Positions 15,245 through 23,406 are shown, numbered from the stretch's first letter. The stretch: 64,000 nt of DNA from an uncultured Clostridia bacterium (GCA_937890525.1 CALADI010000048.1:1-64000); one strand, 5' to 3'. Translations and numbers: made by a program. The notes: generated by a model not told the origin, from the letters alone.

Positions 15245-16633
15245 ATGGCGAATATGACTCTGACCAAAACCCCCATGCCTGAGCAGGATCCTCAGGTCCG
15301 TGCCCACAACTTCCAGGAAGTTACCCTGGGCTACACCCCCGAAATGGCCATGGAAGAGGCCGCCCGCTGCCTGGGCTGCAAGAAGCCCAAGTGTGTGGAA
15401 GGCTGCCCCGTCAATGTCCGCATCCCCGAGTTCATCGGCAAGGTTGCCGAGGGCGATTTCAAGGCTGCCTATGAGATCATCACCTCTACCAATGCCCTGC
15501 CTGCCCTGTCCGGTCGTGTATGTCCTCAGGAGACCCAGTGCGAAGCCCGCTGCGTCCGTGGCGTGAAGGGTGAGCCTGTTGCCATCGGCCGTCTGGAGCG
15601 GTTCGTTGCCGACTGGTACCGGGAGAATATCAACGAAATGCCCACCAAGGTGGAGTGCAACGGCATCAAGGTCGCCGTGGTTGGCTCCGGTCCTGCCGGT
15701 CTGACCTGCGCCAGCGATCTGGCCGGTCGCGGCTACGATGTGTCCATCTTTGAAGCCCTGCACACCGCAGGCGGCGTTCTGGTCTACGGCATTCCCGAGT
15801 TCCGTCTGCCCAAGGCCATCGTTGCCAACGAGGTGAAGAAGCTGGAAGCTCAGGGCGTCCATGTGATGACCAACATGGTCATCGGCAGAGTGCTGACCAT
15901 CGACGATCTGTTCGAGATGGGCTTCAAGTCCGTGTTCGTGGGCTCCGGCGCCGGTCTGCCCATGTTCATGAACATCCCCGGCGAGAGCCTGAAGGGCGTT
16001 ATGTCCGCCAACGAGTACCTGACCCGTACCAACCTGATGAAGGCCTACAAGGAGGAGTACGACACTCCCATCATCAAGAGCAAGGCAGTTGCCGTTGTGG
16101 GCGGCGGTAATGTGGCCATGGACGCCGCACGCTGCGCCATGCGTCTGGGTGCCGAGCATGTGTATGTGGTCTACCGCCGTGGCGAAGCAGAAATGCCCGC
16201 CCGTCTGGAGGAGCAGCACCACGCCAAGGAAGAGGGCATCGAGTTCAAGACTCTGTGCAACCCCGTGGAGATCCTCTCCGATGAGAACGGCCGTGCCTGC
16301 GGCATGAAGTGCGTGCGTATGGAGCTGGGTGAGCCGGATGCTTCCGGTCGCCGCCGTCCCATCGCCATCCCCGATTCTGAGTTCGTTCTGGATGTGGACA
16401 CCGTCATCATGAGCTTGGGCACCAGCCCCAACCCCCTGATCCGCTCCACCACCCCCGGTCTTGAGACCAACCGCAAGGGCTGCCTCATCGTCAACGAGGA
16501 CGAGATGACCACCCGTGAGGGCGTGTTCGCTGGCGGCGATGCCGTCACCGGCGCTGCCACCGTCATCCTCGCCATGGGCGCAGGCAAGAAGGGCGCTGCA
16601 TCCATCGACGCTTTCCTGAAGAACCAGAAGTAA
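15245..16633 (+). CDS. nfnB: NfnB-type / GltA-family flavoprotein subunit
   Basis: This 462-residue protein belongs to the glutamate synthase small-chain family. An N-terminal double 4Fe-4S domain (CLGCKKPKCVEGCPV near residue 40 and CPQETQCEARCVRG near 94) is followed by two Rossmann domains: FAD (VAVVGSGPAGLTCASDLAGRG, about 143-163) and NADPH (VAVVGGGNVAMDAARCAMRL, about 283-302). Beside nfnA it is best read as the b-FAD, 4Fe-4S NfnB subunit that takes electrons from NADPH and bifurcates them to ferredoxin and NAD+. A stand-alone glutamate synthase small chain is less likely, because no large subunit is nearby. Confidence 0.9.
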   Translation: MANMTLTKTPMPEQDPQVRAHNFQEVTLGYTPEMAMEEAARCLGCKKPKCVEGCPVNVRIPEFIGKVAEGDFKAAYEIITSTNALPALSGRVCPQETQCEARCVRGVKGEPVAIGRLERFVADWYRENINEMPTKVECNGIKVAVVGSGPAGLTCASDLAGRGYDVSIFEALHTAGGVLVYGIPEFRLPKAIVANEVKKLEAQGVHVMTNMVIGRVLTIDDLFEMGFKSVFVGSGAGLPMFMNIPGESLKGVMSANEYLTRTNLMKAYKEEYDTPIIKSKAVAVVGGGNVAMDAARCAMRLGAEHVYVVYRRGEAEMPARLEEQHHAKEEGIEFKTLCNPVEILSDENGRACGMKCVRMELGEPDASGRRRPIAIPDSEFVLDVDTVIMSLGTSPNPLIRSTTPGLETNRKGCLIVNEDEMTTREGVFAGGDAVTGAATVILAMGAGKKGAASIDAFLKNQK

Positions 16634-16653
16634 TCCCCTTCCCTGTCATACTT

Positions 16654-16693
16654 TCCCCTCCCGGGCGTAAAATCAACCGGGAGGGGATTTTTT
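16654..16693 (+). terminator. nfnAB terminator that also contains the pdaA ribosome binding site
   Basis: An 11-base-pair stem (TCCCCTCCCGG 16654-16664 with CCGGGAGGGGA 16677-16687) is followed by six T and then directly by the pdaA ATG at 16694. GGGAGGGG in the 3' arm is at the right distance to be the pdaA ribosome binding site. Any message running through from nfnAB would hide that site in the stem. Confidence 0.8.
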
Positions 16694-17473
16694 ATGAAAA
16701 AGCTGGATATTCTCATTGTAGCGGCGGCGCTGATCCTCTGCGCCGTGCTGCTGGCAATGAATTTTGCCGGGGCAGCCATCGAGACGGCAAACTGGGGACT
16801 GAGCTTCCAGACCAAGGGCCAGGCACCGGATGCGCCGGAGCCTCCGGAAAAACTGAAAAAATACGGCGGCTACTATCTGGGCGACCCGGAGAAGAAAACC
16901 GTGTACCTTACCTTCGACGCAGGCTATGAAAACGGCTGCACCGCCAGAATTCTGGATGTGCTGAAAAAGCAGCAGGTTCCGGCGGCGTTCTTCCTCGCCG
17001 GTAACTACATGGAGCGCAATCCCGATCTGGTGCGGCGGATGGCGGAGGAAGGGCACGTCGTGGGCAACCACACCATGCACCACCCGGACATGACCAAGCT
17101 GAATCCGGAGGAATTCAAAAAAGAACTGGATGACCTTGCTGCGCTGTACCAGAGCATCACGGATCGCCCCATGGAGAAATTCTACCGTCCCCCGCAGGGC
17201 ATCTATGACGAAGCCACTTTGAAGCAGGCCCAGTCCCTTGGGTATGACACCATTTTCTGGAGCCTTGCCTACGCCGACTGGGATAATGCCAAACAGCCCA
17301 CCAAAGAGCAGGCCATGGCGAAACTAACCGACCGGATCCACAACGGAGCGGTGATTTTGCTCCATTCCACCTCAAAAACGAACGAGGGGATTTTGGACGA
17401 AATCCTAACGAAATGGAAGGAAATGGGCTATGAATTCGGAACGCTTTCGGATTTGACCCAACAAAATGGATAA
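16694..17473 (+). CDS. pdaA: PdaA-like spore-cortex polysaccharide deacetylase
   Basis: PdaA removes N-acetyl groups from muramic acid during formation of muramic-delta-lactam, a spore cortex mark needed for germination. This 259-residue protein has an N-terminal membrane/signal segment (residues 4-24) and a NodB domain (about 70-250): TFDAGYENG (metal-binding Asp, as TFDNGYENG in Bacillus PdaA), GNHTMHHPDM (the His pair), FYRPPQGIYDE and ILLHSTSKTN. PdaA-specific GYENG supports this label over other NodB enzymes. The ribosome binding site is buried in the preceding terminator. Confidence 0.88.
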   Translation: MKKLDILIVAAALILCAVLLAMNFAGAAIETANWGLSFQTKGQAPDAPEPPEKLKKYGGYYLGDPEKKTVYLTFDAGYENGCTARILDVLKKQQVPAAFFLAGNYMERNPDLVRRMAEEGHVVGNHTMHHPDMTKLNPEEFKKELDDLAALYQSITDRPMEKFYRPPQGIYDEATLKQAQSLGYDTIFWSLAYADWDNAKQPTKEQAMAKLTDRIHNGAVILLHSTSKTNEGILDEILTKWKEMGYEFGTLSDLTQQNG

Positions 17474-17479
17474 AAAAGG

Positions 17480-17510
17480 AACACCGCTGTCAGCCGACAG
17501 CGGTGTTTTG
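17480..17510 (+). terminator. Terminator of pdaA
   Basis: AACACCGCTGTC pairs with GACAGCGGTGTT around AGCC, followed by TTG. Confidence 0.8.
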
Positions 17511-17556
17511 ATTGAGGTATGGTTCGTTTTGAAAATTTCTATCGTCTACAAACGGG

Positions 17557-17799
17557 TCATTTCAGGCGTTTTTCCAAGGTGGCGGCGTTGTACTCCGTCA
17601 GATAGATCCTTGGAATGCCGTACTCTGCCGTCAGCAGGAACGACTTGGGCAATTCATCGCAAGGGACGACCTGCCCCTCCTTCTCCGCCGCATTCAGAAA
17701 TTCTCTGGTCTTGTAAGAGGTGGAGGTGTTGTCCAGATCGAAGATGCCGATGATGGAACTGTCCCGCACCGCCATATCCTGTCCGATGGAAATGTACAT
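17557..17799 (-). CDS. remB: RemB/YaaB (DUF370) extracellular matrix regulator homologue
   Basis: This 80-residue protein starts MYISIGQDMAVRDSSIIGIFDL, closely following the MYIHLG(D/E)D...IxGIFD opening of DUF370 proteins RemA and RemB, DNA-binding regulators of biofilm matrix genes in Bacillus. The later PKSFLLTAEYGIPRIYLTEYNAATLEKR matches the RemB end (NIYYSPLSSSTLKKR-like). In Bacillus remB lies in the dnaA-recF-gyrB cluster; here it is the last gene after hisS, 1 base after its stop, so they probably share a transcript. Confidence 0.85.
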   Translation of the reverse strand: MYISIGQDMAVRDSSIIGIFDLDNTSTSYKTREFLNAAEKEGQVVPCDELPKSFLLTAEYGIPRIYLTEYNAATLEKRLK

Positions 17800-17800
17800 C

Positions 17801-19159
17801 TTACTTCTCCAGAATGATGGGGCAGCGCTCCCCTTCGGTAATGCCGCCCAAGATCAGCTCCCCTGCTTCCTGCGCTGTCACCGTCACCTGCACGCCGGTG
17901 CGAAGATCCTTCACAGAATACTTCCCTGCCCCGATCTCATCCTCGCCCAGAAGCACCGCATAGGGAACGCCCAGTTTATCGGCATAGCTCATCTTCTGCT
18001 TGAACTTCTTCTGCTCGGCATAGACCTGCACCCGGACGCCCTGCTCACGCAGCTGCTGGGCAAGGGCGATGGCGGCAGAGGGGTCAGCAGTCATGGGGAT
18101 CACCAGCGCATCCGCAGGAGCGGTGACCCGCTGGGGATTCAGCAGTCCCTGCTCATCCAGCACATAGAACAGCCGGGTCAGACCGATGGAAATGCCCACG
18201 CCGGGCAGCTTCTTTTCGGTGTAGTACCCTGCCAGATCGTCGTATCTGCCGCCGGAGCACACCGAACCGATCTGGGGATGGTCCAGCAGCGTGGTCTCGT
18301 AGACGGTGCCGGTGTAGTAGTCCAGTCCCCGGGCGATGGTGAGATCCACGGCGAAATTCTCCTCCGGCACGCCGAAGGCCGCCAGATGCTCGGTGACGGT
18401 TTTCAGCTCCTCCAAGCCCTGATCGAATACTTCGTTTCTGCCCCGGTAGCCTTCCAGCGCCGTGAGCACCTGCTGATTGGTGCCGGTGATGCCGATGAAG
18501 CGCAGGATCTCGTCCGCCTGTTCCCGGGTCAGACCGCAGTCCTGCGTCAGAATGGTGCTCACCTTTTCTGCGCCGATCTTATCCAGCTTGTCCACGGTGC
18601 GCATGATCTCCCCGGAACGCTCCGAAAGATCCTGCATGGCATAGAATCCGTTGAGGATCTTGCGGTTATTCACCCGGATCTGGAACCGGGTCAGACCGAA
18701 GGAGCGGAAGATCCGGTAGATGATGGAGGGGATCTCCGCCTCGTTGAGGATGTCCAGCTTGCCGTCACCCACGATGTCGATGTCCGCCTGATAGAATTCC
18801 CGGAACCGGCCGCGCTGAGCACGCTCACCCCGGTAGACCTTGCCGATCTGATACCGGCGGAAGGGGAAGGCAAGCTCGTTGTGGTGCAGCGCCACATATT
18901 TTGCCAGAGGCACCGTCAGGTCAAACCGCAAGGCAAGGTCAGAATCTCCCTTGGCGAAGCGGTAGATCTGCTTTTCCGTCTCACCGCCGCCCTTGGCCAG
19001 CAGGATCTGAGCATCCTCGATCACCGGGGTATCCAGGGGAGCGAAGCCGTAAAGGGCATAGGTCTTGCGCAGCACATCCATCATCTGCTCCATCTGGGCC
19101 TGTTTTCCCGGGAGCAATTCCATAAAACCAGACAAAGTTCTGGGCTTGATCATATCCAT
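17801..19159 (-). CDS. hisS: Histidyl-tRNA synthetase
   Basis: HisS charges tRNA-His, encoded in this window at 4896. I choose the start MDMIKPRTLSGFMELLP because AAAGGAA lies about 11 bases upstream; a longer in-frame start lacks a ribosome binding site and runs into the terminator of mgsA. The roughly 452-residue class II enzyme has motif 2 (YQIGKVYRGERAQRGRFREF), the histidine motif ARGLDYYTG, motif 3 (GVGISIGLTRL) and a C-terminal anticodon-binding domain (about 355-450). Confidence 0.95.
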   Translation of the reverse strand: MDMIKPRTLSGFMELLPGKQAQMEQMMDVLRKTYALYGFAPLDTPVIEDAQILLAKGGGETEKQIYRFAKGDSDLALRFDLTVPLAKYVALHHNELAFPFRRYQIGKVYRGERAQRGRFREFYQADIDIVGDGKLDILNEAEIPSIIYRIFRSFGLTRFQIRVNNRKILNGFYAMQDLSERSGEIMRTVDKLDKIGAEKVSTILTQDCGLTREQADEILRFIGITGTNQQVLTALEGYRGRNEVFDQGLEELKTVTEHLAAFGVPEENFAVDLTIARGLDYYTGTVYETTLLDHPQIGSVCSGGRYDDLAGYYTEKKLPGVGISIGLTRLFYVLDEQGLLNPQRVTAPADALVIPMTADPSAAIALAQQLREQGVRVQVYAEQKKFKQKMSYADKLGVPYAVLLGEDEIGAGKYSVKDLRTGVQVTVTAQEAGELILGGITEGERCPIILEK

Positions 19160-19186
19160 AAACTGTATGTTCCTTTCCGTTTCAAA

Positions 19187-19224
19187 TAGAAATGCCGCCC
19201 GCCGGGATCTGGTGAGCGGCATTG
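19187..19224 (-). terminator. Probable terminator of minD-mgsA
   Basis: AATGCCGC and GCGGCATT pair across a 17-base interval that can fold further. On the minus strand it is followed by a short T-rich run, 6 bases beyond the mgsA stop. Confidence 0.6.
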
Positions 19225-19228
19225 TTTG

Positions 19229-19642
19229 TTAGTATCTGGGCTTGCTGTGGACCATCTCTCTCCAGTCCAGATCGCCACGCTGCAGACCCATGATCGCCAT
19301 TTCGGCGCTGGCGAGGTTGGTGGCGATGGGCACATTCTGCTTGTCGCAGTGGCGGATGGTCTCGATCATCTGAGCATCGTCCCAAGGGTCAGTGGTGTTG
19401 GGATCGGTGAACAGCAGCACCAGATCGATCTCATTATAAGCAATTCGGGCATTGATCTGCTGATGTCCGCCCTGCTTGTGGCTGAGCAGCATGGTGATGG
19501 GCAGCCCGGTATTGTCCGAGATCAGACGCCCGGTGGTAGCCGTGGCGAAGAGATCGTGCTTGGACAGGATGCTCTTATATGCGGTGCAGAACTGCACCAT
19601 CAGTTCCTTCTTCTTGTCGTGTGCAAGAAAGGCGATGTTCAT
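19229..19642 (-). CDS. mgsA: Methylglyoxal synthase
   Basis: MgsA converts dihydroxyacetone phosphate to methylglyoxal and phosphate, a bypass that frees phosphate when sugar phosphates build up. The 137-residue length is typical. Signatures are MNIAFLAHDKKK, ATATTGRLISDNTG (phosphate-binding, about 34-47), SHKQGGHQQINARIA, LVLLFTDP with the catalytic Asp, and IATNLASAEMAI. It follows minD by 22 bases on the same strand, a pairing common in Clostridia. Confidence 0.95.
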   Translation of the reverse strand: MNIAFLAHDKKKELMVQFCTAYKSILSKHDLFATATTGRLISDNTGLPITMLLSHKQGGHQQINARIAYNEIDLVLLFTDPNTTDPWDDAQMIETIRHCDKQNVPIATNLASAEMAIMGLQRGDLDWREMVHSKPRY

Positions 19643-19664
19643 GTATGGTCACTCCTTTTGTCAT

Positions 19665-20399
19665 TTAGATGGAGAGGGGCACCCGAAGCCCCTGAATTCT
19701 TCTTGCGATGCTGACGCAGGCCCGGGCGGCGCCCCGCTTGGTATGGGTCAGCAGAGGTTTGGAAAATGCCGCCGCCAAGGTCATATTGGGATCCTCGGGA
19801 ACTACCCCCATCAAGGGCAGCCCGGCGGTATCCATGATATCGTCGATGGTCAGCGCCATGTTGGAGAACATCCGGCTGTTCACCCGGTTCACCACCAGAC
19901 GCACATCCTGTTTTCCCATCTGCTCCAGACATTGACCGGCACGGGAAGCATCCCGCACGGCGGCTGGGTCTGCCAGCGTCACCAGCACGATCCGCTCTGC
20001 AAATCTTGCCGCCAAATCAAAGCCGGAATCGATGCCCGCCGGAGCGTCGAGGAATACAAAGTCAAAGGATTCCTTCGCCTGACGGATCATATTTCCGAAC
20101 TGCTCCAGATCCACCGACTCTGCCGAGCGGTTCACGGGAGCGGTGAGGAACCACAGGTGGTCGAACTGGGGGTGGCGTGCCGCCTGATCCAGCGGGTAAT
20201 CCCCTTCGCAGATGTCCAGAAAGGACAGCGCCGGGGTATCCGACATTCCCAGAGAGATATCCAGATTTTGAAGTCCCATGTCGCAGTCTATGGCCAAAAC
20301 ACGGAACTGATCCCTCGCCAGAGCCGTACAAACCCCGGCGCAGACCGATGTCTTACCCGTGCCGCCCTTGCCGGACAGCACCGCAATCACCTCGCCCAA
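19665..20399 (-). CDS. minD: MinD-family septum-site ATPase
   Basis: I set the start at the TTG whose first base is 20399. AAAGGGGG lies 8 bases upstream and the product then begins LGEVIAVLSGKGGTGKTS, as MinD proteins do (MGEVIVVTSGKGG). Upstream ATGs give no such match. The roughly 244-residue protein has the deviant Walker A KGGTGKTS, LAIDCDMGLQNLDISLGM and FVFLDAPAGIDSG. MinD positions the division septum by blocking FtsZ at the poles. No minC or minE is in the window. The C-terminal segment (ARACVSIARRIQGL) could be the amphipathic membrane helix. A related MinD/FlhG-like ATPase cannot be excluded. Confidence 0.82.
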   Translation of the reverse strand: MGEVIAVLSGKGGTGKTSVCAGVCTALARDQFRVLAIDCDMGLQNLDISLGMSDTPALSFLDICEGDYPLDQAARHPQFDHLWFLTAPVNRSAESVDLEQFGNMIRQAKESFDFVFLDAPAGIDSGFDLAARFAERIVLVTLADPAAVRDASRAGQCLEQMGKQDVRLVVNRVNSRMFSNMALTIDDIMDTAGLPLMGVVPEDPNMTLAAAFSKPLLTHTKRGAARACVSIARRIQGLRVPLSI

Positions 20400-20539
20400 C
20401 CGCATATCCCCCTTTTTCCAGTATGAAATCATTATAATGTTATTTCTCACAAAAATCAAGAGGAACGCGTGTTGTTTCTGAATACTTTTCATCAAATTAG
20501 ACAAAATGCTAGGGGAGGAAAATTTTTTTGAAAAAGGGC

Positions 20540-20568
20540 TTTACAAATTCAGTCCTCCGTGGTATAGT
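20540..20568 (+). promoter_or_regulatory. Promoter of the perR-rubredoxin-rubrerythrin block
   Basis: TTTACA (20540-20545) and TATAGT (20563-20568) are spaced by 17 bases, about 65 bases before the perR start codon. Confidence 0.75.
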
Positions 20569-20574
20569 ATGGAT

Positions 20575-20599
20575 GTAAATGATAATCATTCTCATTTAC
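20575..20599. promoter_or_regulatory. Fur/PerR box overlapping the perR transcription start
   Basis: The 25-base inverted repeat contains TGATAATCATTCTCA, a 7-1-7 operator of the Fur superfamily (PerR and Fur consensus TxATAATnATTATxA), with flanking GTAAA and TTTAC extending the symmetry. It begins 7 bases after the -10 box, where the encoded regulator would repress its own operon. Confidence 0.75.
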
Positions 20600-20633
20600 G
20601 GCTGATCCAATTTCATATCATCAGGAGGATGCC

Positions 20634-21041
20634 ATGGTCACCAATCCCAAGCATTTCCGCAAACGGGACGCCATTCTTTCCTACCTGCGCCATACGGACC
20701 AGCACCCTTCAGCCGAAACGGTATACGCCGAGCTGAAGAAGGAAATTCCGGATTTGTCCCTGGGGACGGTTTACCGGAACATTGCGCTGTTCAAGCAGCA
20801 GGGCTTGATCCAAAGCCTTGGCAATGTGAACGGCGTGGAGCGTTTCGATGGCACGGTAGTCCCCCATGTCCATTTCGTTTGCAGCGCCTGCGGCGAGATC
20901 CGCGATCTGACCCAGCTTCATGTGCCCCAGCTTCTGTGCGACAAAGCCGCCAGCGAGGCCGATGCTGTGGTGGAGCAATGCATGCTGACCTTTCTGGGCA
21001 CCTGCTCAGACTGCGCCGGCACCGATCATAACACATTATAA
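20634..21041 (+). CDS. perR: PerR-like peroxide-sensing Fur-family repressor
   Basis: This 135-residue protein has the Fur-family winged helix (about residues 1-70, GTVYRNIALFKQQGLI) and dimerisation domain. Zinc Cys pairs are at 83/86 and 124/127. The regulatory metal ligands expected for PerR are all present: His24, Asp72, His78, His80 and Asp91. Asp at the last position is a PerR rather than Fur feature. PerR loses DNA binding when iron-catalysed oxidation hits two of these His residues. The neighbouring rubredoxin and reverse rubrerythrin are typical clostridial PerR targets. Confidence 0.88.
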   Translation: MVTNPKHFRKRDAILSYLRHTDQHPSAETVYAELKKEIPDLSLGTVYRNIALFKQQGLIQSLGNVNGVERFDGTVVPHVHFVCSACGEIRDLTQLHVPQLLCDKAASEADAVVEQCMLTFLGTCSDCAGTDHNTL

Positions 21042-21056
21042 AAGGAGCGTATCATT

Positions 21057-21176
21057 ATGAAGAAGTTTGTTTGCACCGTCTGCGATTATGTCTACGAAGG
21101 CGACGAGCTGCCCGAGGACTTTGTCTGCCCCCTGTGCGGCATGGGTCCCGAGGTGTTCGAGGAAGTCACCGAGTAA
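21057..21176 (+). CDS. 39-residue stand-alone rubredoxin domain
   Basis: The ATG at 21057 follows AAAGGAGCG. The product, MKKFVCTVCDYVYEGDELP and then EDFVCPLCGMGPEVFEEVTE, holds iron through Cys6, Cys9, Cys24 and Cys27. Only 14 residues separate the two Cys pairs, as in rubrerythrin-attached domains; classical rubredoxins are about 52 residues with a longer loop. It closely resembles the N-terminal domain of the reverse rubrerythrin just downstream, so the two may derive from duplication. It would carry electrons to peroxide or oxygen reductases. Confidence 0.9.
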   Translation: MKKFVCTVCDYVYEGDELPEDFVCPLCGMGPEVFEEVTE

Positions 21177-21240
21177 TTCCATTCTAACCAAAAAAGCTAC
21201 TGTAAATCACTCATATTACAATTTTTAGGAGGAAATCATT

Positions 21241-21831
21241 ATGAAGAAGTTCGTATGTCCCGTCTGTGGTTATGTCTATGAGGGCGAGTCCATCCCCGAG
21301 GGTTTCAAGTGCCCCGTATGTAAGGTGGACGGCTCCAAGTTCAAGGTTCTGGAAGAGAACAAGCTGGCTGCCGAGCACGAGTACGGCATCTACGCCAAGA
21401 CCGTGAAGAACAACCCCGACATCTCCGACGAGGACAAGAAGTTCATCTTCGAGCAGCTCATGGCCAACTTCAACGGCGAGTGCGCCGAGGTGGGCATGTA
21501 CCTGTGCATGGCTCGCATCGCTCACCGCGAGGGCTACCCCGAGATCGGCCTGTACTGGGAGAAGGCTGCCTACGAAGAGGCTGAGCACGCTTCCAAGTTC
21601 GCCGAGCTGCTGGGCGAGGATCTGGAGCCCAACATGAAGGCCACCACCAAGGACAACCTGGCATGGCGTGTGGACTGCGAGTTCGGCGCTACCGCCGGTA
21701 AGTTCGACCTGGCCGCCTGCGCCAAGAAGAACGGCCTGGATGCCATCCACGACACCGTCCACGAGATGGCTCGTGACGAGGCCCGCCACGGCAAGGCTCT
21801 GAAGGGCCTGCTGGACCGTTACTTCAAGTAA
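21241..21831 (+). CDS. Reverse rubrerythrin (NADH peroxidase component)
   Basis: This 196-residue protein has the rubredoxin domain at the N-terminus (Cys6, Cys9, Cys24, Cys27) and a four-helix diiron ferritin-like domain behind it (about 45-196): GECAEVGMYLCMARIAHREG, EEAEHASKFAELLGED, VDCEFGA and MARDEARHGKALKGLL carry the Glu/His iron ligands. The reversed order defines reverse rubrerythrins, which in Clostridium acetobutylicum reduce hydrogen peroxide and oxygen and are PerR-controlled. It has its own GGAGG ribosome binding site and a terminator downstream. Confidence 0.95.
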   Translation: MKKFVCPVCGYVYEGESIPEGFKCPVCKVDGSKFKVLEENKLAAEHEYGIYAKTVKNNPDISDEDKKFIFEQLMANFNGECAEVGMYLCMARIAHREGYPEIGLYWEKAAYEEAEHASKFAELLGEDLEPNMKATTKDNLAWRVDCEFGATAGKFDLAACAKKNGLDAIHDTVHEMARDEARHGKALKGLLDRYFK

Positions 21832-21868
21832 TTCAAGTCATTTTCCCAAAATTTGATAACGCTCATGG

Positions 21869-21906
21869 AGCGGGGGATCGGTCATCCGGTCCCCCGTTCT
21901 ATTTTT
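21869..21906 (+). terminator. Terminator of the PerR operon
   Basis: A stem built of CGGGGGA and TCCCCCG with an inner CGG/CCG pair is followed by TTCTATTTTT, 40 bases after the rubrerythrin stop. The rest of 21907-22017 holds no gene. Confidence 0.75.
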
Positions 21907-22017
21907 CCGGGCCGTTTTCCCTTTTTTTGTTCCGCATAGTGCATGCCTAAGTCGTCCATTGTGAAAAAAAGCGATTCCGGCGGAACTTCCCCTTCTGAAT
22001 TTTGTAAAGGATTGCCG

Positions 22018-22046
22018 TTGTGCAACCCAACAAAAAGTGCTATGAT
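22018..22046 (+). promoter_or_regulatory. Promoter of the cation/proton antiporter gene
   Basis: TTGTGC (22018-22023) and TATGAT (22041-22046) are spaced by 17 bases, 31 bases before the start codon. Confidence 0.6.
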
Positions 22047-22077
22047 GTTAGCGCTTTATTGGAAAAGGAGTGAGGTT

Positions 22078-23355
22078 ATGGAACAAACATTGATCTGTAT
22101 TGCCATTTGCGTCATCGGCGGACTGCTGATGTCCCGTGTGGCAAAGAAGCTGTCCCTGCCTGCGGTCACCGCCTATCTGGTGGCGGGTCTGCTGCTGGGG
22201 CCGTTTTGTCTGGGCAGACTGCATATCGCCGGTCTGGGCTTCCATTCACTGGAACAGGCTGAGTCCTTCGCCATTCTGTCTCAAGCTGCGCTGGGCTTCA
22301 TCGCCTTCGCCATCGGCAACGAATTCCGGCTCAGCCAGCTCAAGACCATGGGCCGGCAGGCCATTACCGTGGGCATTTTGCAGGCGGTCATCACCACGGT
22401 TATCGTAGATATTGCGCTGATCGGGCTGCATTTTGCCTTCCCGAATGTGCTTTCCCTCCCCTCTGCCATCACCTTGGGCGCCATTGCCGCCGCAACTGCT
22501 CCCGCCGCTACCTTGATGGTGGTGAAGCAGTACAAGGCAAACGGTCCGCTGACCAAATTGCTGCTTCTTGTCGTCGCCATCGATGACGCGGTGGGTCTGG
22601 TGCTGTTTTCCGCATCCTTCGGCATTGCCGAAGCTTTGGAACAGGGCAGCATCAGCGTGATCGGCGTGGTCATCGAGCCGCTGCTGGAGATCCTGCTTTC
22701 TCTGGCTCTGGGGGCTTTGATGGGCTACGCCCTGCATCTGGTGGAGAAGTTCTTCCATTCCCGCAGCAAGCGGATGTCTCTTTCCGTGGCATTTGTGCTG
22801 CTGACCGTGGGGCTTTCCATGGTGGAATTCACTGTGGGCGGCGTCCATGTGGGCTTCTCTTTGCTGCTGGTGTGCATGATGACCGGCACGGTTTTCTGCA
22901 ATGTGTGCGAATTTTCCGAAGAACTGATGAACCGGGTGGATGGCTGGACCACCCCTCTGAGCATCCTGTTCTTCGTGATCTCCGGCGCAGAGTTGGATCT
23001 GAACATCTTCGCCAATCCCATGATCCCCGTGGTGGGACTGGTGTACATCCTGTTCCGCTCGCTGGGCAAATACTTCGGCTCTTCCTTCAGCTGCCGGCTG
23101 ACCCATTGCGACGAAAATGTGACCCGCCACATCGGCATCACCCTGCTGCCTCAGGCAGGTGTGGCATTGGGCATGGCCCAGACTGCCATGGCACTCAGCG
23201 ATGGCGCCATGGTACGCAATGTGGTGCTGTTTTCCGTGCTGATCTACGAGCTGGTGGGCCCCGTTTTGACAAAACGCGCCCTGATCAGCGCCGGTGAGAT
23301 CCGTCCCGAGGGCAAAACCGATGCCCGGATCCCCGAAAACGAAAATAAATCCTGA
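22078..23355 (+). CDS. CPA2-family cation:proton antiporter
   Basis: The ATG at 22078 follows AAAGGAGTGAGG; a longer in-frame reading lacks a ribosome binding site. The 425-residue protein has about 12-13 hydrophobic segments and CPA2 (KefB/NapA-like) features: an N-terminal helix VTAYLVAGLLLGPFCLG (about 31-47) and, in the ion-binding helix, VVAIDDAVGLVLFSAS (about 164-179) with the adjacent Asp pair typical of electrogenic Na+/H+ exchange. No C-terminal KTN/TrkA nucleotide domain is present. It probably expels Na+ or K+ for protons. Na+ cycling would fit the OadB pump encoded further along. Confidence 0.88.
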   Translation: MEQTLICIAICVIGGLLMSRVAKKLSLPAVTAYLVAGLLLGPFCLGRLHIAGLGFHSLEQAESFAILSQAALGFIAFAIGNEFRLSQLKTMGRQAITVGILQAVITTVIVDIALIGLHFAFPNVLSLPSAITLGAIAAATAPAATLMVVKQYKANGPLTKLLLLVVAIDDAVGLVLFSASFGIAEALEQGSISVIGVVIEPLLEILLSLALGALMGYALHLVEKFFHSRSKRMSLSVAFVLLTVGLSMVEFTVGGVHVGFSLLLVCMMTGTVFCNVCEFSEELMNRVDGWTTPLSILFFVISGAELDLNIFANPMIPVVGLVYILFRSLGKYFGSSFSCRLTHCDENVTRHIGITLLPQAGVALGMAQTAMALSDGAMVRNVVLFSVLIYELVGPVLTKRALISAGEIRPEGKTDARIPENENKS

Positions 23356-23357
23356 GA

Positions 23358-23391
23358 CAAAAAAAGAGCGGCAAAGCCGCTCTTTTTTTGT
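23358..23391. terminator. Terminator of the antiporter gene
   Basis: AAAAAAGAGCGGC pairs with GCCGCTCTTTTTT around AAA, forming a strong hairpin active on both strands. Confidence 0.9.
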
Positions 23392-23406
23392 TTTTCCGGG
23401 GCTTCC

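Noticed and set aside
15245..16633. Glutamate synthase small subunit as the product
   Set aside because: No large subunit gene is near, and the directly preceding gene is the NfnA-type partner.
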